From: Nostoc mirabile CHAB5784
GTDB lineage: Bacteria; Cyanobacteriota; Cyanobacteriia; Cyanobacteriales; Nostocaceae
NCBI RefSeq assembly: GCF_020829645.1
Contig: NZ_JAIVFS010000002.1
Coordinates: 1-64,000 of the forward strand
Length of the DNA stretch: 64,000 nt
Reading direction: 5' to 3'
Position numbers and translations under genes: made by a program. Each line of letters opens with the position of its first letter. The stretch's first letter is position 1. Positions 17,257-26,487 of the stretch are shown piece by piece. A model generated the notes under the pieces. The model saw only the letters and a list, made by a program, of their open reading frames with translations, did no database searches and was not told the origin of the DNA.

Positions 17257-17835
17257 CTAAGGACGGTTAATGCGATTAAGCAACCAAAGTGATGCAATAA
17301 GCCCTGCAAAATGCGCTGAGACAGTGTTGGTGTTTGCCTGTACCACAAGCATATCTAGACCGCTAATAATTCGGGTGGGGTCAAAAAATTGCGTAGTTAT
17401 AGCTTGCGGGGATATGGATCTTGCTACCAGTGTACCGACGATCGCTTGCGCCCCCAAAAGAGTTACCAGCGTTCCCCCTAAATTCACCCACAGCCCTAAG
17501 CGTAATACTTGCACAGTCTCGCTTTTCCGAGGGCGGTTGCTGGGATTGGAGGATTCCAATTGCTTGCCAATTCTAGTGTAACGGTAAGCTAAATAAATGC
17601 CCCCACCCAAAATAACCAGTCCACAAACTGCTAAAAATACGCCAAAGCCAGTCCCAGGATTATTACTAGGACTGCCAGTTCTTTGATTAAAGATGGCGAA
17701 CAGCAACACAATTATGCTAGAAACAACGCCTAGTACTAGCTGAATCCAGAAGCTAATCCAACCTGTAAGGCGAAAAGTTTGGGCAATTGCCCGGAGAGTT
17801 GAGGAAGATGATGGAGCATCGGGAGTTTGTGACAT
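17257..17835 (-). CDS. DUF3611 family membrane protein
   Basis: The protein matches the DUF3611 family of cyanobacteria and plastids. It has a short N-terminus (MSQTPDAPSSSS), FRLTGWISFWIQLVLGVVSS, a second helix (FGVFLAVCGLVILGGGIYLA), LGLWVNLGGTLVTLLGAQAI, and a C-terminal AHFAGLIASLWLLNRI; four hydrophobic segments in all. I choose the ATG at 17835 because the family pattern begins there. The in-frame ATG at 17964 would prepend 43 basic residues (MRFSRYRENSERRRG) unlike the family. Function unknown. Confidence 0.8.
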   Translation of the reverse strand: MSQTPDAPSSSSTLRAIAQTFRLTGWISFWIQLVLGVVSSIIVLLFAIFNQRTGSPSNNPGTGFGVFLAVCGLVILGGGIYLAYRYTRIGKQLESSNPSNRPRKSETVQVLRLGLWVNLGGTLVTLLGAQAIVGTLVARSISPQAITTQFFDPTRIISGLDMLVVQANTNTVSAHFAGLIASLWLLNRINRP

Positions 17836-18341
17836 ACTGATCACCAATGTGCTGGGCGCTTGATTAAGGGACGCGAGGACAAGGGGACGCGGAGAGTTCT
17901 TTACCCGCGTCAGAGCGTTTCCCCGTCTTCTTTCTGAATTTTCACGGTATCTGGAAAACCTCACTTCTATTTCTCTCTTCTAGAAGGAGAGAGACTTTGA
18001 ATTTTCCCCCTTAGAGTGTCGGGAAGAGGGGGTTAGGTTAATCGTTAGCTTTTCCATATAACCTGAATTGTCAGGTCTTCTTTCCCCCCACCTTTGGGTC
18101 TTCTTTGATAAATTTACTATCACACTTGCCATAAGAGACAAAAGATTCTCTTGTTGAGAAAATCAGTAATGGTTACTGCTTAAGTGTTTCCACTGGCGTA
18201 GCAGCTTTAACCCAGACATATCCCTTAGCGTAAGCTTTCAGAATTCGCATTGGAAAAATCACTGGAAAACAAAGTGTTTATTAACTTTTACAGACAAAAT
18301 AGCATTTTACCTGTAAAATTTCTTCGATGGCATTTTATTGC

Positions 18342-18470
18342 TTAAGCAGTTCTAACTAGCTCGGCATCACTTAACACCAAGACAGTGAATTTGGCACTGT
18401 CTGTCCGCTCCTCACCACCCGTATCGAGCTTGAGTAGGGATACACTATTTTGTGCCCCTAAAACTCGCAA
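18342..18470 (-). CDS. Candidate 42-residue small protein (TTG start), uncertain
   Basis: A short frame from TTG 18470 reads LRVLGAQNSVSLLKLDTGGE, then ERTDSAKFTVLVLSDAELVR and TA before TAA. The composition is protein-like (soluble, mixed alpha/beta residues), unlike the repeat-derived frames elsewhere, but there is no clear ribosome site and I recognise no family. It lies in an otherwise empty 670-bp gap (17965-18635) upstream of the PadR gene. It could be a real small protein, a gene remnant, or chance. Confidence 0.3.
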   Translation of the reverse strand: MRVLGAQNSVSLLKLDTGGEERTDSAKFTVLVLSDAELVRTA

Positions 18471-18635
18471 ACTCGTCCCACAACTTCACAGGCGTGGGTA
18501 GTTATTTCGTATTTACGCAATGGATATCTAGTCTAAGTAGCTTTATATATATTACTCACTTAGTAGTAGCACTGTATACTGACTACAAGGATTGTAGACC
18601 CTACCCTAAGGCATTTTTTTAGCCATTCACTAACC

Positions 18636-18983
18636 ATGAAACTTGAGGATATATATCAATTCTTTGAAAATCCTCCGCCAACTTACCTTTGTCAGGAAGT
18701 AGCAGTTTGTTACATACTGTCTGTTTTGTTACAAGGTGAATCCTACGGAACCGAGTTGATTGAGCAATTAGAAACTGAATATCCAACCTATAGGCTTTCG
18801 GATACCGTACTTTATAGTGCAATCAAATTTCTGGAAGATGAAAGGGCAATCACTGGATATTGGAAGAAACTCGAAGGACGAGGACGCCCCAGGCGAATGT
18901 ACCAAGTTTCTCCAGAATGGCAAGTTCAAGCGCAGGATTTAGCTTTTCAATGGCTTGACTACATCAACAAGAGGACAAAGTAA
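18636..18983 (+). CDS. PadR family transcriptional regulator
   Basis: The 115-residue single-domain winged helix matches PadR proteins: VAVCYILSVLLQGESYGTEL, a recognition-helix region LSDTVLYSAIKFLEDERAIT, and the wing GYWKKLEGRGRPRRMYQVSP. It lacks the long C-terminal dimerisation helix of subfamily 1, so it is a short (subfamily 2-like) form. It is followed after 52 bp by the CCB1-like gene on the same strand, so they may be cotranscribed, but whether it regulates that gene is unknown. Confidence 0.85.
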   Translation: MKLEDIYQFFENPPPTYLCQEVAVCYILSVLLQGESYGTELIEQLETEYPTYRLSDTVLYSAIKFLEDERAITGYWKKLEGRGRPRRMYQVSPEWQVQAQDLAFQWLDYINKRTK

Positions 18984-19035
18984 CGAATAATTGATAATGA
19001 ATAAGTCTCCTCCAGTCAAACAATAACAATTAGTT

Positions 19036-19566
19036 ATGGATACTGCTATTTTGCTATCTACGTTCCTGCTAACCTTGTTGTTATCAGTTGGGCTGTTTTT
19101 CTTTATTCGTGCCTCGACTAAAGACCGCATAGAAACAGCGCAACTGGTATCTGAGCAAGACGAAGCTGCTTTAATGTCTCAATTAAAAGAGTATTTTCGC
19201 TCGCGGTCTTACCGAGTAGCAGAGGTAGACCGAGAACAAAACAAAGTGACTTTTGAAGGTAATGTTCGCCCCAGTTGGTTCTTAGCTATATTTTTAACTC
19301 TGCTGGCAGCGACTGGTATTGTTTGTCTATCACTAGTCGTGTACTTGCTTTTTCCTAACTTCAGTACCTTTGTTCTGCCTATGGTACTGCTGTCGCCCTT
19401 GAGTGGTCTATTTTATTGGAAAAAATCTGGAAGACTTGAGAAGGTGTCGCTCAAAGTAGAAACAACTAAGAACGAACTAACCTCCTCAAGTAAGATCACT
19501 GTAGTTGCCCATCGAGATGAACTCAGCGAGTTACAGAGGAATCTACAGCTCAAGGCTGGTGAATAA
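19036..19566 (+). CDS. Cofactor assembly of complex C protein, CCB1-like
   Basis: In plastids the CCB proteins attach the covalent haem c-i (cn) to cytochrome b6 of the b6f complex. The 176-residue protein has an N-terminal membrane helix (about 5-26), the conserved FFIRASTKDRIETAQL segment, a soluble stretch ending VTFEGNVRPSWFLAIFLTLL, two further helices (about 82-125), and a C-terminal soluble domain. This matches my memory of the CCB1/DUF3529 family. The b6f genes are not in the window. The 450-bp gap after it (19567-20017) shows only a small GCGCTTTTGGAGGCGC hairpin near 19782. Confidence 0.7.
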   Translation: MDTAILLSTFLLTLLLSVGLFFFIRASTKDRIETAQLVSEQDEAALMSQLKEYFRSRSYRVAEVDREQNKVTFEGNVRPSWFLAIFLTLLAATGIVCLSLVVYLLFPNFSTFVLPMVLLSPLSGLFYWKKSGRLEKVSLKVETTKNELTSSSKITVVAHRDELSELQRNLQLKAGE

Positions 19567-20017
19567 TTGTTGGTTTTTATGACGATCTATTAACTATGAT
19601 ATGCAGACTTATGACCTGACCTACTCTTTATGAAATAGAAAGTAGGAAGGAGGAAATCGAGACTTCTGCTTTGTCAATTTTCCCCACGACTTGTGTCGCA
19701 GGGAAAAATTTAAATTCATTAACTTAAATTCGTTGACAGAGCTTGGTTAACAATTTACGGCACAAGAGTGCAACTTCACTAGCGCTTTTGGAGGCGCTTG
19801 GCTCTATACCCATTTCCTTCTGCATCATGACACTAGCATCAACCCATGCAATCTAGCGTGGTTTGAGACAAGTTAATTTTCCAACTACCTGGACTAGCCT
19901 TAAAAAGCAAATCAGCTCCAAACTAAAAAAAAATTAAATTTTGCATAAACTTAGCAATTTTGCCAGTTCAATAATAGTCAGGAGCCACATTCAATGCCTA
20001 AGATGACTGTTTATAGT

Positions 20018-20335
20018 TCACCGACTAGCTAAAGCAAGAGGTTCTTGACCTGGCGAAGGTTCTAACACCCTCAAGCTAGGAAACAAGAAATGGTTTTCCT
20101 CTACGTATTGAGCACCAAAGAGTCCCTTTTCTGCCCAGAAATAACGGTCTGTGGTGTGTTCATTTCGCTTTACGAGTAGCAACGCAGGTGGCAAAATACC
20201 TTCAGCTTGAATAAATCTTCTCGCTGCTGTCACAGGTTTTTCTTCGCCACTTTCGATGCTATATTGAGGCACATGTTCCAAAATTCGCCGTCCTTCCTGA
20301 CGACGACGACTTTTCCTTTTGCGTCTCCTTGCCAA
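20018..20335 (-). CDS. DUF3155 family protein (TTG start)
   Basis: The basic N-terminus (ARRRKRKSRRRQEGRRILEH) followed by VPQYSIESGEEKPVTAARRF and FWAEKGLFGAQYVEENHF matches the cyanobacterial DUF3155 family, of unknown function. I choose TTG 20335, because AGGAGGAC lies 7 bp upstream and the protein then begins at the conserved arginine cluster. An in-frame ATG at 20395 has no ribosome site and overlaps a TATAAT-like -10 sequence (20394-20399 on the complement), better read as the promoter. The arginine-rich start suggests nucleic-acid or ribosome binding (inference). Confidence 0.75.
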   Translation of the reverse strand: MARRRKRKSRRRQEGRRILEHVPQYSIESGEEKPVTAARRFIQAEGILPPALLLVKRNEHTTDRYFWAEKGLFGAQYVEENHFLFPSLRVLEPSPGQEPLALASR

Positions 20336-20620
20336 TCTATTGTCCTCCTCTTTCAAGCTATAGATTGTAGTGATAGCTACAAAATCAGTCGTCATTATAT
20401 AGGTTCTAGTTCAAAAGATCAATAGTTTTTAACCTTTTAATTTAATAAAATTAATATCTTTGGAGATAGAGAAAACAAAATAACCTAAGGATATAATCCC
20501 TTGGTACAAACCTTTCATGTAGAAGATTTTAGTTAAGCTTTATTAAATGGGTGAGGTAAAAACTAAGTATCTTCTCTTAATCATGCCTCAAAATCTGTAA
20601 TATTGAGCAAAAGCTAAAAA

Positions 20621-21973
20621 ATGTTAATGTCTGCCAGTTCCGATTTTCTTGCTCTATGTCGAGAGCAAATAGCGCTGCTAACCCAAGGGCTGGGAGCAAC
20701 TTTAAGTATTGTGTACCTGACACAAGAATTGGTAGAGACTCCTTCGGGTGAGGCCAAACTGATTCCTGTGGTAATCTACCCGGAAACAGCATTATTACCA
20801 GCAGGGGAAGAAATTGCTGAAGCGACAGTACACAAGCAACTTCAAGTTGGAAATGTGTTTATATTACCCAATCATCAGAGAAGGTTATTGACAGCAGGAT
20901 CAGAATCTCCAACCTCGTCACCGGAGTCTGAGATACCAGATGCGTCTCAACCCCATCTAAAAAAGGAATATTTATTTAGTGGCAACCAAATTGTTTTACC
21001 TCTGGTTTATGAGGGTGTGATGATGGGGTTACTAGTGACGGGTAGGGAAGACCGGGCATGGAATGAACATGAGGAAAGTCAGATTCAACGGATAGCGCAA
21101 ACACTGGCGATCGCTTGTATTTTAGATCAACGGCGAGCATGGTTTGAGCAGCAGTTGCATGAGCAACAAATTCTCCAAGAAAAACAGCGAGATTTGCTGG
21201 ATAACCTGTTGCATCAGTTTCGTAACCCTTTAACGGCATTACGGACTTTTGGTAAACTGCTATTGAAAAGGCTCAGACCAGCAGACTCCAACCGAAATGT
21301 GGCAAATAGTATTGTGCGGGAAAGCGATCGCCTCCAAGAATTGCTGCAACAATTTGATCAAGTAATTGATTTGACAGAGGCAGATTTAGCACCACTACAT
21401 CTCCCTGAAGAAGTATTTGTAGAAGCAACTATCCAAAAAGACGCTAAACCGCCGTTATTATTGCCGGGAACGGGAGATAAAGCAGTAGACTGCTCGTTAG
21501 CAGATATATTAGAACCATTATTAATATCAGCCACAGCGATCGCACAAGAGCGAAAGCTAAAACTAATAACTGAAATTCAACAAAATTCACCCCTAGTACG
21601 TGCCAACGTCAAAGCATTACGAGAGGTGTTAACTAATATTATTGATAATGCTTTGAAATACACTCCCACTGGGGGCAAAATTTTGATTCAGGCGGGGCAA
21701 GAAAAGGCTAATTTTCAGGGAATTGTCATTAGTGACAACGGGCCTGGCATTCCCCCCCAGGATTTAGAACATCTTGGAGAACGGCATTATCGGGGTGTAC
21801 AAGCGCAAACAGAAATCCCCGGCACTGGTTTAGGGTTAGCGATCGCTAAACAATTAATAGAGCAAATGCAGGGCGAAATCGAGGTTTTCAGCCCTGCAAT
21901 CAACTCTAAGCTAACTTCACCCGATGCGCCGGGGACTACATTTATTATTTGGTTGCCGGAAGTTGAGAATTAG
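20621..21973 (+). CDS. GAF-domain sensor histidine kinase
   Basis: In this 450-residue soluble kinase a GAF-type sensory domain occupies about residues 10-175 (interrupted by a polar SPTSSPESEIPD loop), then a coiled linker. The H-box LLHQFRNPLTALRTFGKLLL has the phospho-accepting histidine in an HxFRNPL variant instead of the usual HELRTPL. The HATPase domain has the N-box EVLTNIIDNALKYTP, G1 ISDNGPGIPP and G2 GTGLGLAIAKQL. No membrane helix and no receiver or regulator gene is nearby, so it is an orphan kinase with an unknown partner. Confidence 0.9.
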   Translation: MLMSASSDFLALCREQIALLTQGLGATLSIVYLTQELVETPSGEAKLIPVVIYPETALLPAGEEIAEATVHKQLQVGNVFILPNHQRRLLTAGSESPTSSPESEIPDASQPHLKKEYLFSGNQIVLPLVYEGVMMGLLVTGREDRAWNEHEESQIQRIAQTLAIACILDQRRAWFEQQLHEQQILQEKQRDLLDNLLHQFRNPLTALRTFGKLLLKRLRPADSNRNVANSIVRESDRLQELLQQFDQVIDLTEADLAPLHLPEEVFVEATIQKDAKPPLLLPGTGDKAVDCSLADILEPLLISATAIAQERKLKLITEIQQNSPLVRANVKALREVLTNIIDNALKYTPTGGKILIQAGQEKANFQGIVISDNGPGIPPQDLEHLGERHYRGVQAQTEIPGTGLGLAIAKQLIEQMQGEIEVFSPAINSKLTSPDAPGTTFIIWLPEVEN

Positions 21974-22066
21974 TCATTTGTCATTTGTAAAGACTAATGG
22001 CTAATAACTGAAGTTGAGAGTTAGTCATTTGTCTTTTGTAAATACCAGTGCTATTTCATTCTCATC

Positions 22067-22190
22067 TAGCCCGCCTCAGAATAAATTCTGAGGCTAATAG
22101 CACTCATTCGTCTAAAAACGACTAATAAAGGCTTTTAGTCCACTAAGCGTGGACTTGGGCTATGAGCCGCGGAACTTTAGTTCTGGGCGG
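22067..22190. repeat. Cloverleaf-like multi-stem repeat
   Basis: The segment opens with CCCGCCTCAGAATAAATTCT and closes with GGAACTTTAGTTCTGGGCGG, forming an outer inverted repeat. Inside are smaller palindromes (CAGAATAAATTCTG; AGTCCACTAAGCGTGGACTT). It is a full-length relative of 10488-10610 and of the shorter copies at 7076, 27998 and 28203. Confidence 0.7.
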
Positions 22191-22245
22191 TTTATGTCTA
22201 GAACGAAATAGCCCTGTGTAAATACTAATAACCAATGACCAATGA

Positions 22246-23487
22246 CTATCTTAGTGAAACCAACAAGTTTTGATTGATTGTCATTTGTAAATCGGTGTCT
22301 GGGTCAATAGCAATTAAATCAACACTATTTTTACCGAAGAACAAACCAACCAATGCACCGATACCAGCACCACCCAAGACTTCTTCTGTGGCAATGGCGC
22401 GATCGCCTGTGACGGCAGATACCGCAGCTGCTGCACCTGCGCCCAATACAGTATTCTTGATAATTGAACCAGTACTAGTACCTTTGTTGACGGTTTCAGT
22501 TTTGGTAATCACTTCAGAGCTAGCGTTAAGCTGATACTCTTGACCTGTAGTTAAAACTAGTCTCTCGGCAACGAATTGAGAACCACCTGTAGCAGGTTTG
22601 AGTTGACCAATCACCTGACTACCAGCCGGAATCACTACAGCACCTTCTTGCGTAACCACGTTTTGGGATACTGTCAATGTCAAAGGCGCTGTTTCATCCT
22701 TTGTAACCAGAATTTTTTCTGCCTTGTCATACTTCACAGGGATAGCAGTCCCTTGAGGAATTGTCACAGCTATAGGTGTTGGGGTAGTAGACCCGACAGC
22801 CACGACATAAGGCGAGTTAATTGCTGAGGCTTGATTAGAACTAACCAAAGCTTGGTAAATAAAAGCTGCTACCTGGGCGCGAGTGGCGGTTGCAGTTGGA
22901 TTCAGGAACTTCACATTAGGATAGTTCACCACAATTTGCTTCTCTGTTGCTGCTGCGATCGGGCTACGGGCATAGCTAGCGATGTTAGAAGCATCGTTGA
23001 AGTATTGCAGAGTGCTTTCGGTATTGCCGCTAGGACTATATTCCAGACCGTTGGCGAGGGAAACCAAAACCTGCTGGCGGGGAATAGCTTGGTTAGGCTC
23101 AAAACGATTTCCAGGATAACCAGATAAGAAACCAATGCTATAAGCTTGCCCAATGGCACTGGATGCCCAATAGTTGCTGGGCACATCAACAAAATTGATT
23201 GACGGACGTTGCGCTGGTTTTTGGAAAGCTTTGTTGACCATAGCGGCAAATTGAGCGCGTGTCACCGCTTCTTCAGGGCGGAAAGTACCATCAGGAAATC
23301 CGGCAATTACATCTCGCCCTGACAATTGTTGAATAAATTGTGCTGCCCAATAGTTAGATGAAACATCAGAAAAAGTAGTTTGAGCAAAAGATGGTGAAGC
23401 TGTAATGAAAGGCGCTACAGTACCGACTGTGACGCTTAAAGCCATGAGTGCAGCTGTTCCAGATTGCAAACGATTTAAAGTAAACAT
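22246..23487 (-). CDS. S-layer homology (SLH) protein with C-terminal glycine-zipper/beta domain
   Basis: Exported 413-residue protein. The signal peptide runs to about residue 36 (TAALMALSVTVGTVAPFITA, then SPSFAQ). Three SLH modules follow (about 37-215): FSDVSSNYWAAQFIQQLSGR, FVDVPSNYWASSAIGQAYSI and YFNDASNIASYARSPIAAAT, which bind pyruvylated cell-wall polymer or peptidoglycan. The second half (about 235-413) has TIPQGTAIPVKYDKAEKILV, a VIPAGSQVIGQLKPA motif, and a glycine-rich hydrophobic stretch (VLGGAGIGALVGLFFG). That half is shared with the secreted protein at 26526-27239. Confidence 0.88.
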   Translation of the reverse strand: MFTLNRLQSGTAALMALSVTVGTVAPFITASPSFAQTTFSDVSSNYWAAQFIQQLSGRDVIAGFPDGTFRPEEAVTRAQFAAMVNKAFQKPAQRPSINFVDVPSNYWASSAIGQAYSIGFLSGYPGNRFEPNQAIPRQQVLVSLANGLEYSPSGNTESTLQYFNDASNIASYARSPIAAATEKQIVVNYPNVKFLNPTATATRAQVAAFIYQALVSSNQASAINSPYVVAVGSTTPTPIAVTIPQGTAIPVKYDKAEKILVTKDETAPLTLTVSQNVVTQEGAVVIPAGSQVIGQLKPATGGSQFVAERLVLTTGQEYQLNASSEVITKTETVNKGTSTGSIIKNTVLGAGAAAAVSAVTGDRAIATEEVLGGAGIGALVGLFFGKNSVDLIAIDPDTDLQMTINQNLLVSLR

Positions 23488-23787
23488 TAATTTTTAATCC
23501 CGGTACAATTAGTTTTTTTTACTGTTAATTAATTAGACCTTTGCTGAAATATTAGGTTCCCAATTATTTCTGCTTTTTGTAAAAACCATTACTTCCGACA
23601 TACAATATAATCAGATAGTAAAAATCAGAAAATACCTGCCAACAGAGCTAGCAAGAGGTAATAGTGTAATCAGCCCATTACCGATTAACGCTATTAAATA
23701 AGTATTTTAAAAAATATGAATACTGAGTGAGACGATATAGAGAGAGAATAGTTGCTGAAAAATAGATTTTTTAGGGTTAAAAATGAA

Positions 23788-23825
23788 GGCGATCGCACAC
23801 TATAGTTAAAGTGGCGATCGCCTAT
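23788..23825 (-). terminator. HIP1-containing hairpin after the beta-helix/SLH gene
   Basis: AAGGCGATCGC and GCGATCGCCT flank an AT-rich loop about 50 bp past the stop of the minus-strand gene. An equivalent hairpin follows the paralogous gene (26451-26487). Confidence 0.5.
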
Positions 23826-23873
23826 TAGGGATGATTAAAGTCACAACTTGAATTGAGTTACGACATAAGGCAG

Positions 23874-25925
23874 TTAATTCCTGGGGTTTGACACGACATA
23901 GGGCGAGTTAATTGCTGGGGCTTGATTAGAACTAACCAATGCTTGGTAGATAAAAGCTGCTACCTGGGCGCGAGTAGCAGTTGCAGTTGGATTCAGGGAC
24001 TTCAAATTAGGATAGTTGACAACAATTTGCTTTTCACTTGCTGCTGCGATCGGGCTACGGGCGTAGCTAGCGATGTTAGAGGCATCGTTGAAATACTTCA
24101 GAGTGCTTTCGGTATTGCCACCAGAAGTATATCCTAGACCGTTGGCGAGGGAAACCAAAACCTGCTGGCGGGGAATAGCCTGGTTAGGCCCAAAGCGATT
24201 ACCAGGATATCCTGATAAGAAACCAATGCTATAGGCTTGCCCAATGGCACTGGATGCCCAGTAGTTGCTAGGCACATCAGAAAATTTGATCGCCTGCCGT
24301 TGCTGTGCTTTTTGGAAAGCTTTGTTGAGCATTGCGGCAAATTGAGCGCGTGTCACAGGTTCTTCAGGGCGGAAGCTACCATCAGGAAATCCAGCAATTA
24401 CACCTCGCTGTGACAATTGTTGAATAAATTGTGCCGCCCAATAGTTGCTAGGCACATCAGAAAAAGCAGTAGTTTGAGCCAAAGATGAAGGAGTAGTTTG
24501 AGCCAAAGATGTCGGGGAGCATCCCACTTGGATGGGTTTGTTTTGCAAAGTATAAATCATTGGCTCACAAACTAAACTTGCCGACTTAGACTCTACATTA
24601 GTCCGCCTTGGCGGATTTTGTTTATCTAGCTGTGATTGCCAATTTTCAGATATTTTTTCTAGAGTGGGATGCTTACTTAAAAACTCTGAGTCTGCAACAA
24701 CATCGTTAGGGCCCTTAACACTTACCTTAGAACTATTGAGGTAGATATTATAGTCATAAGTAACGTTTTTAGTTTTATAACTACTGTTAATATTCTTGCC
24801 AGGGAAAGCATAGAGAATATTCCTTAATATTCTGACATCCGACGAATTATTAGCAAATATTTGCCCATCTTTAATTTCTGGACTCTGATTATTTAAAACA
24901 GCAGTGTTATTTACAATATCAACATGAGCACTTATAAATGTATGAATGCCGGAACCACCATTATTAAATGTAAGATTATTTTTAACTAAAGTACGTCCTG
25001 TATATGCACTTAATTTTAAGTTCTTCTGCTCATTTTTTGAACTATCGATAATGATGCCATTCCCATCTGTGATCTTTCCGACTGCGATCCAAGGGATGTA
25101 CATGCGATTGTTGTAGCTTTTGTTGTTAGTTACGAACATCTTGTATCCCCGGTTATTGTCAGAATTCCAATTGTTCAACATTGAAATGCCACTACAACCA
25201 TAAACACTATACCAGGCATTATTGAACACCACGTTATTATCTACTGTTACATAGTCGGATTGAATCGCTGAAATACCTACTCCTCCACAGTCATGCACTT
25301 TGTTGTTCAGAATACGGATGTGATGAACACGACCATTGGTTCGTCCGTCAATGCTGATGCAGTTTCCATTCGTCAGTGGATTTAGTTTGTTAGTCTTCTG
25401 ACTCATCGCATAATCAAGGGTGATATTGGCATTGTTCCCTATAACCTCCAGCCCGTTGATCTCGATATATGAAGCTCCATTTGAAATCAGGATACCGTTC
25501 CATGTATTGTGCTGAATTTTTGGGGAATGCCCAGGATATGCTTTATACCTAATCCATGCTTTTGCAGTTCCAGAACGTTTAATACTTACTACACTCCCAG
25601 CTTTGGCTATATTTTTGTATACTCCGTTCATAATCAATACTGTATCGCCAGGGTTGGTAAGGTCTGCTGCTTTTTGAATTGTCCTAAAGGCGGCTGAAGT
25701 AGAGAGTCCGCTATTTTGGTCTTTTCCACTACCACTAACATAGTATGTTTTCGGTTTTGAATTGGCGCTAATTAGCTGGGGGCTGGATAGGCTCATTTCC
25801 TTATTAGTGGATACCTGATGGAAGTTTTGAGCTAAAAATTCTTTTATCCTTTCTCCCTGAGTTAAAAGAATTAATACTACGGGAATTGCAAGATATGCGC
25901 CTATACCTAAACCTCGAATTTCCAT
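23874..25925 (-). CDS. Right-handed beta-helix (DUF1565-like) protein with three C-terminal SLH modules
   Basis: I choose ATG 25925, preceded by AAAGGAGG with 8-bp spacing; an upstream ATG (25949) lacks one. The N-terminus has a signal-anchor-like hydrophobic stretch (GIGAYLAIPVVLILLTQG). Residues about 60-440 start with the DUF1565 pattern (TYYVSGSGKDQNSGLSTSAA, FRTIQKAADLTNPGDTVLIM) and continue as parallel beta-helix turns rich in NN and VxNN (ILNNKVHDCGGVGISAI), typical of surface polysaccharide-binding or -cleaving proteins. SLH modules occupy about 505-680. The linker repeats SLAQTT, like the signal cleavage region of the neighbouring SLH protein. Confidence 0.85.
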   Translation of the reverse strand: MEIRGLGIGAYLAIPVVLILLTQGERIKEFLAQNFHQVSTNKEMSLSSPQLISANSKPKTYYVSGSGKDQNSGLSTSAAFRTIQKAADLTNPGDTVLIMNGVYKNIAKAGSVVSIKRSGTAKAWIRYKAYPGHSPKIQHNTWNGILISNGASYIEINGLEVIGNNANITLDYAMSQKTNKLNPLTNGNCISIDGRTNGRVHHIRILNNKVHDCGGVGISAIQSDYVTVDNNVVFNNAWYSVYGCSGISMLNNWNSDNNRGYKMFVTNNKSYNNRMYIPWIAVGKITDGNGIIIDSSKNEQKNLKLSAYTGRTLVKNNLTFNNGGSGIHTFISAHVDIVNNTAVLNNQSPEIKDGQIFANNSSDVRILRNILYAFPGKNINSSYKTKNVTYDYNIYLNSSKVSVKGPNDVVADSEFLSKHPTLEKISENWQSQLDKQNPPRRTNVESKSASLVCEPMIYTLQNKPIQVGCSPTSLAQTTPSSLAQTTAFSDVPSNYWAAQFIQQLSQRGVIAGFPDGSFRPEEPVTRAQFAAMLNKAFQKAQQRQAIKFSDVPSNYWASSAIGQAYSIGFLSGYPGNRFGPNQAIPRQQVLVSLANGLGYTSGGNTESTLKYFNDASNIASYARSPIAAASEKQIVVNYPNLKSLNPTATATRAQVAAFIYQALVSSNQAPAINSPYVVSNPRN

Positions 25926-26038
25926 AAGTAAAACCTCCTTTATTGCCACTATTTAACAAAAATATCAGGATATTACGTAATTTTGAATACTCTTTTGGAT
26001 AGAGAAGAAAATAGAACCGATTTTACTAGCTCCTCACA

Positions 26039-26202
26039 TATAGGAATCGTATTTGATTTTTGAAATTATCTACGTGGTGCGCGTTCGCAAAGCGTCTCGC
26101 AGAGAAGCGCAGCGCAAGCGCGATAGGCGGGGAGTTGGGAGTGGAGAGTTAGGCTTTTCGAGTTGTACCGAGCTTCTTCAGAAATCAAATATTAGTCCTA
26201 TA
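26039..26202. mobile_element. TATAGGA-ended MITE-like element, second copy
   Basis: It begins TATAGGAATCGTATTTGATT and ends AATATTAGTCCTATA, the same terminal inverted repeats as 191-510. Length is 164 bp with a GCG-rich interior. It lies 56 bp from the edge of a CAATAC-family element. Confidence 0.6.
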
Positions 26203-26257
26203 GCGCAATTAAATAAGTATTTTAATCAATACTGATACTGATTAAGACACTATAGAG

Positions 26258-26393
26258 CAATACAGTTCAGTTAAGCCATAAAAATAAATTTGCGTAGGTT
26301 GGGTTGAGGAACGAAACCCAACATTTTCGGGCATTTGTTGGGTAACACTAAAGTTCAACCCAACCTACAATTATCCTTAACCCAAGCGTATTG
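26258..26393. mobile_element. CAATAC-family MITE (136 bp)
   Basis: The left end is CAATACAGTTCAGTTAAG and the right end CTTAACCCAAGCGTATTG; the interior is the AGGTTGGGTTGAGG dyad. Flanks CACTATAGAG and CAATATAGAG match at nine of ten bases. The homologous unoccupied sequence is near 23730-23750. Confidence 0.85.
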
Positions 26394-26450
26394 CAATATA
26401 GAGGTAGAATAGTTGCTGCTAAATATAATTTTTTACTATCAAAAATTAAG

Positions 26451-26487
26451 GCGATCGCACAGTATATTTAAAGTTGCGATCGCCTAT
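26451..26487 (-). terminator. HIP1-containing hairpin after the secreted-paralogue gene
   Basis: AGGCGATCGC and GCGATCGCCT pair around an AT-rich loop about 40 bp past the stop of the minus-strand gene at 26526. It is a paralogue of 23788-23825. Confidence 0.5.

Noticed and set aside
18390..18420. CTCCTCACCAC string resembling the conserved core of the Yfr1 small RNA
   Set aside because: The core does not match exactly and the flanking hairpins are not present; the string also lies in a candidate coding frame on the other strand.
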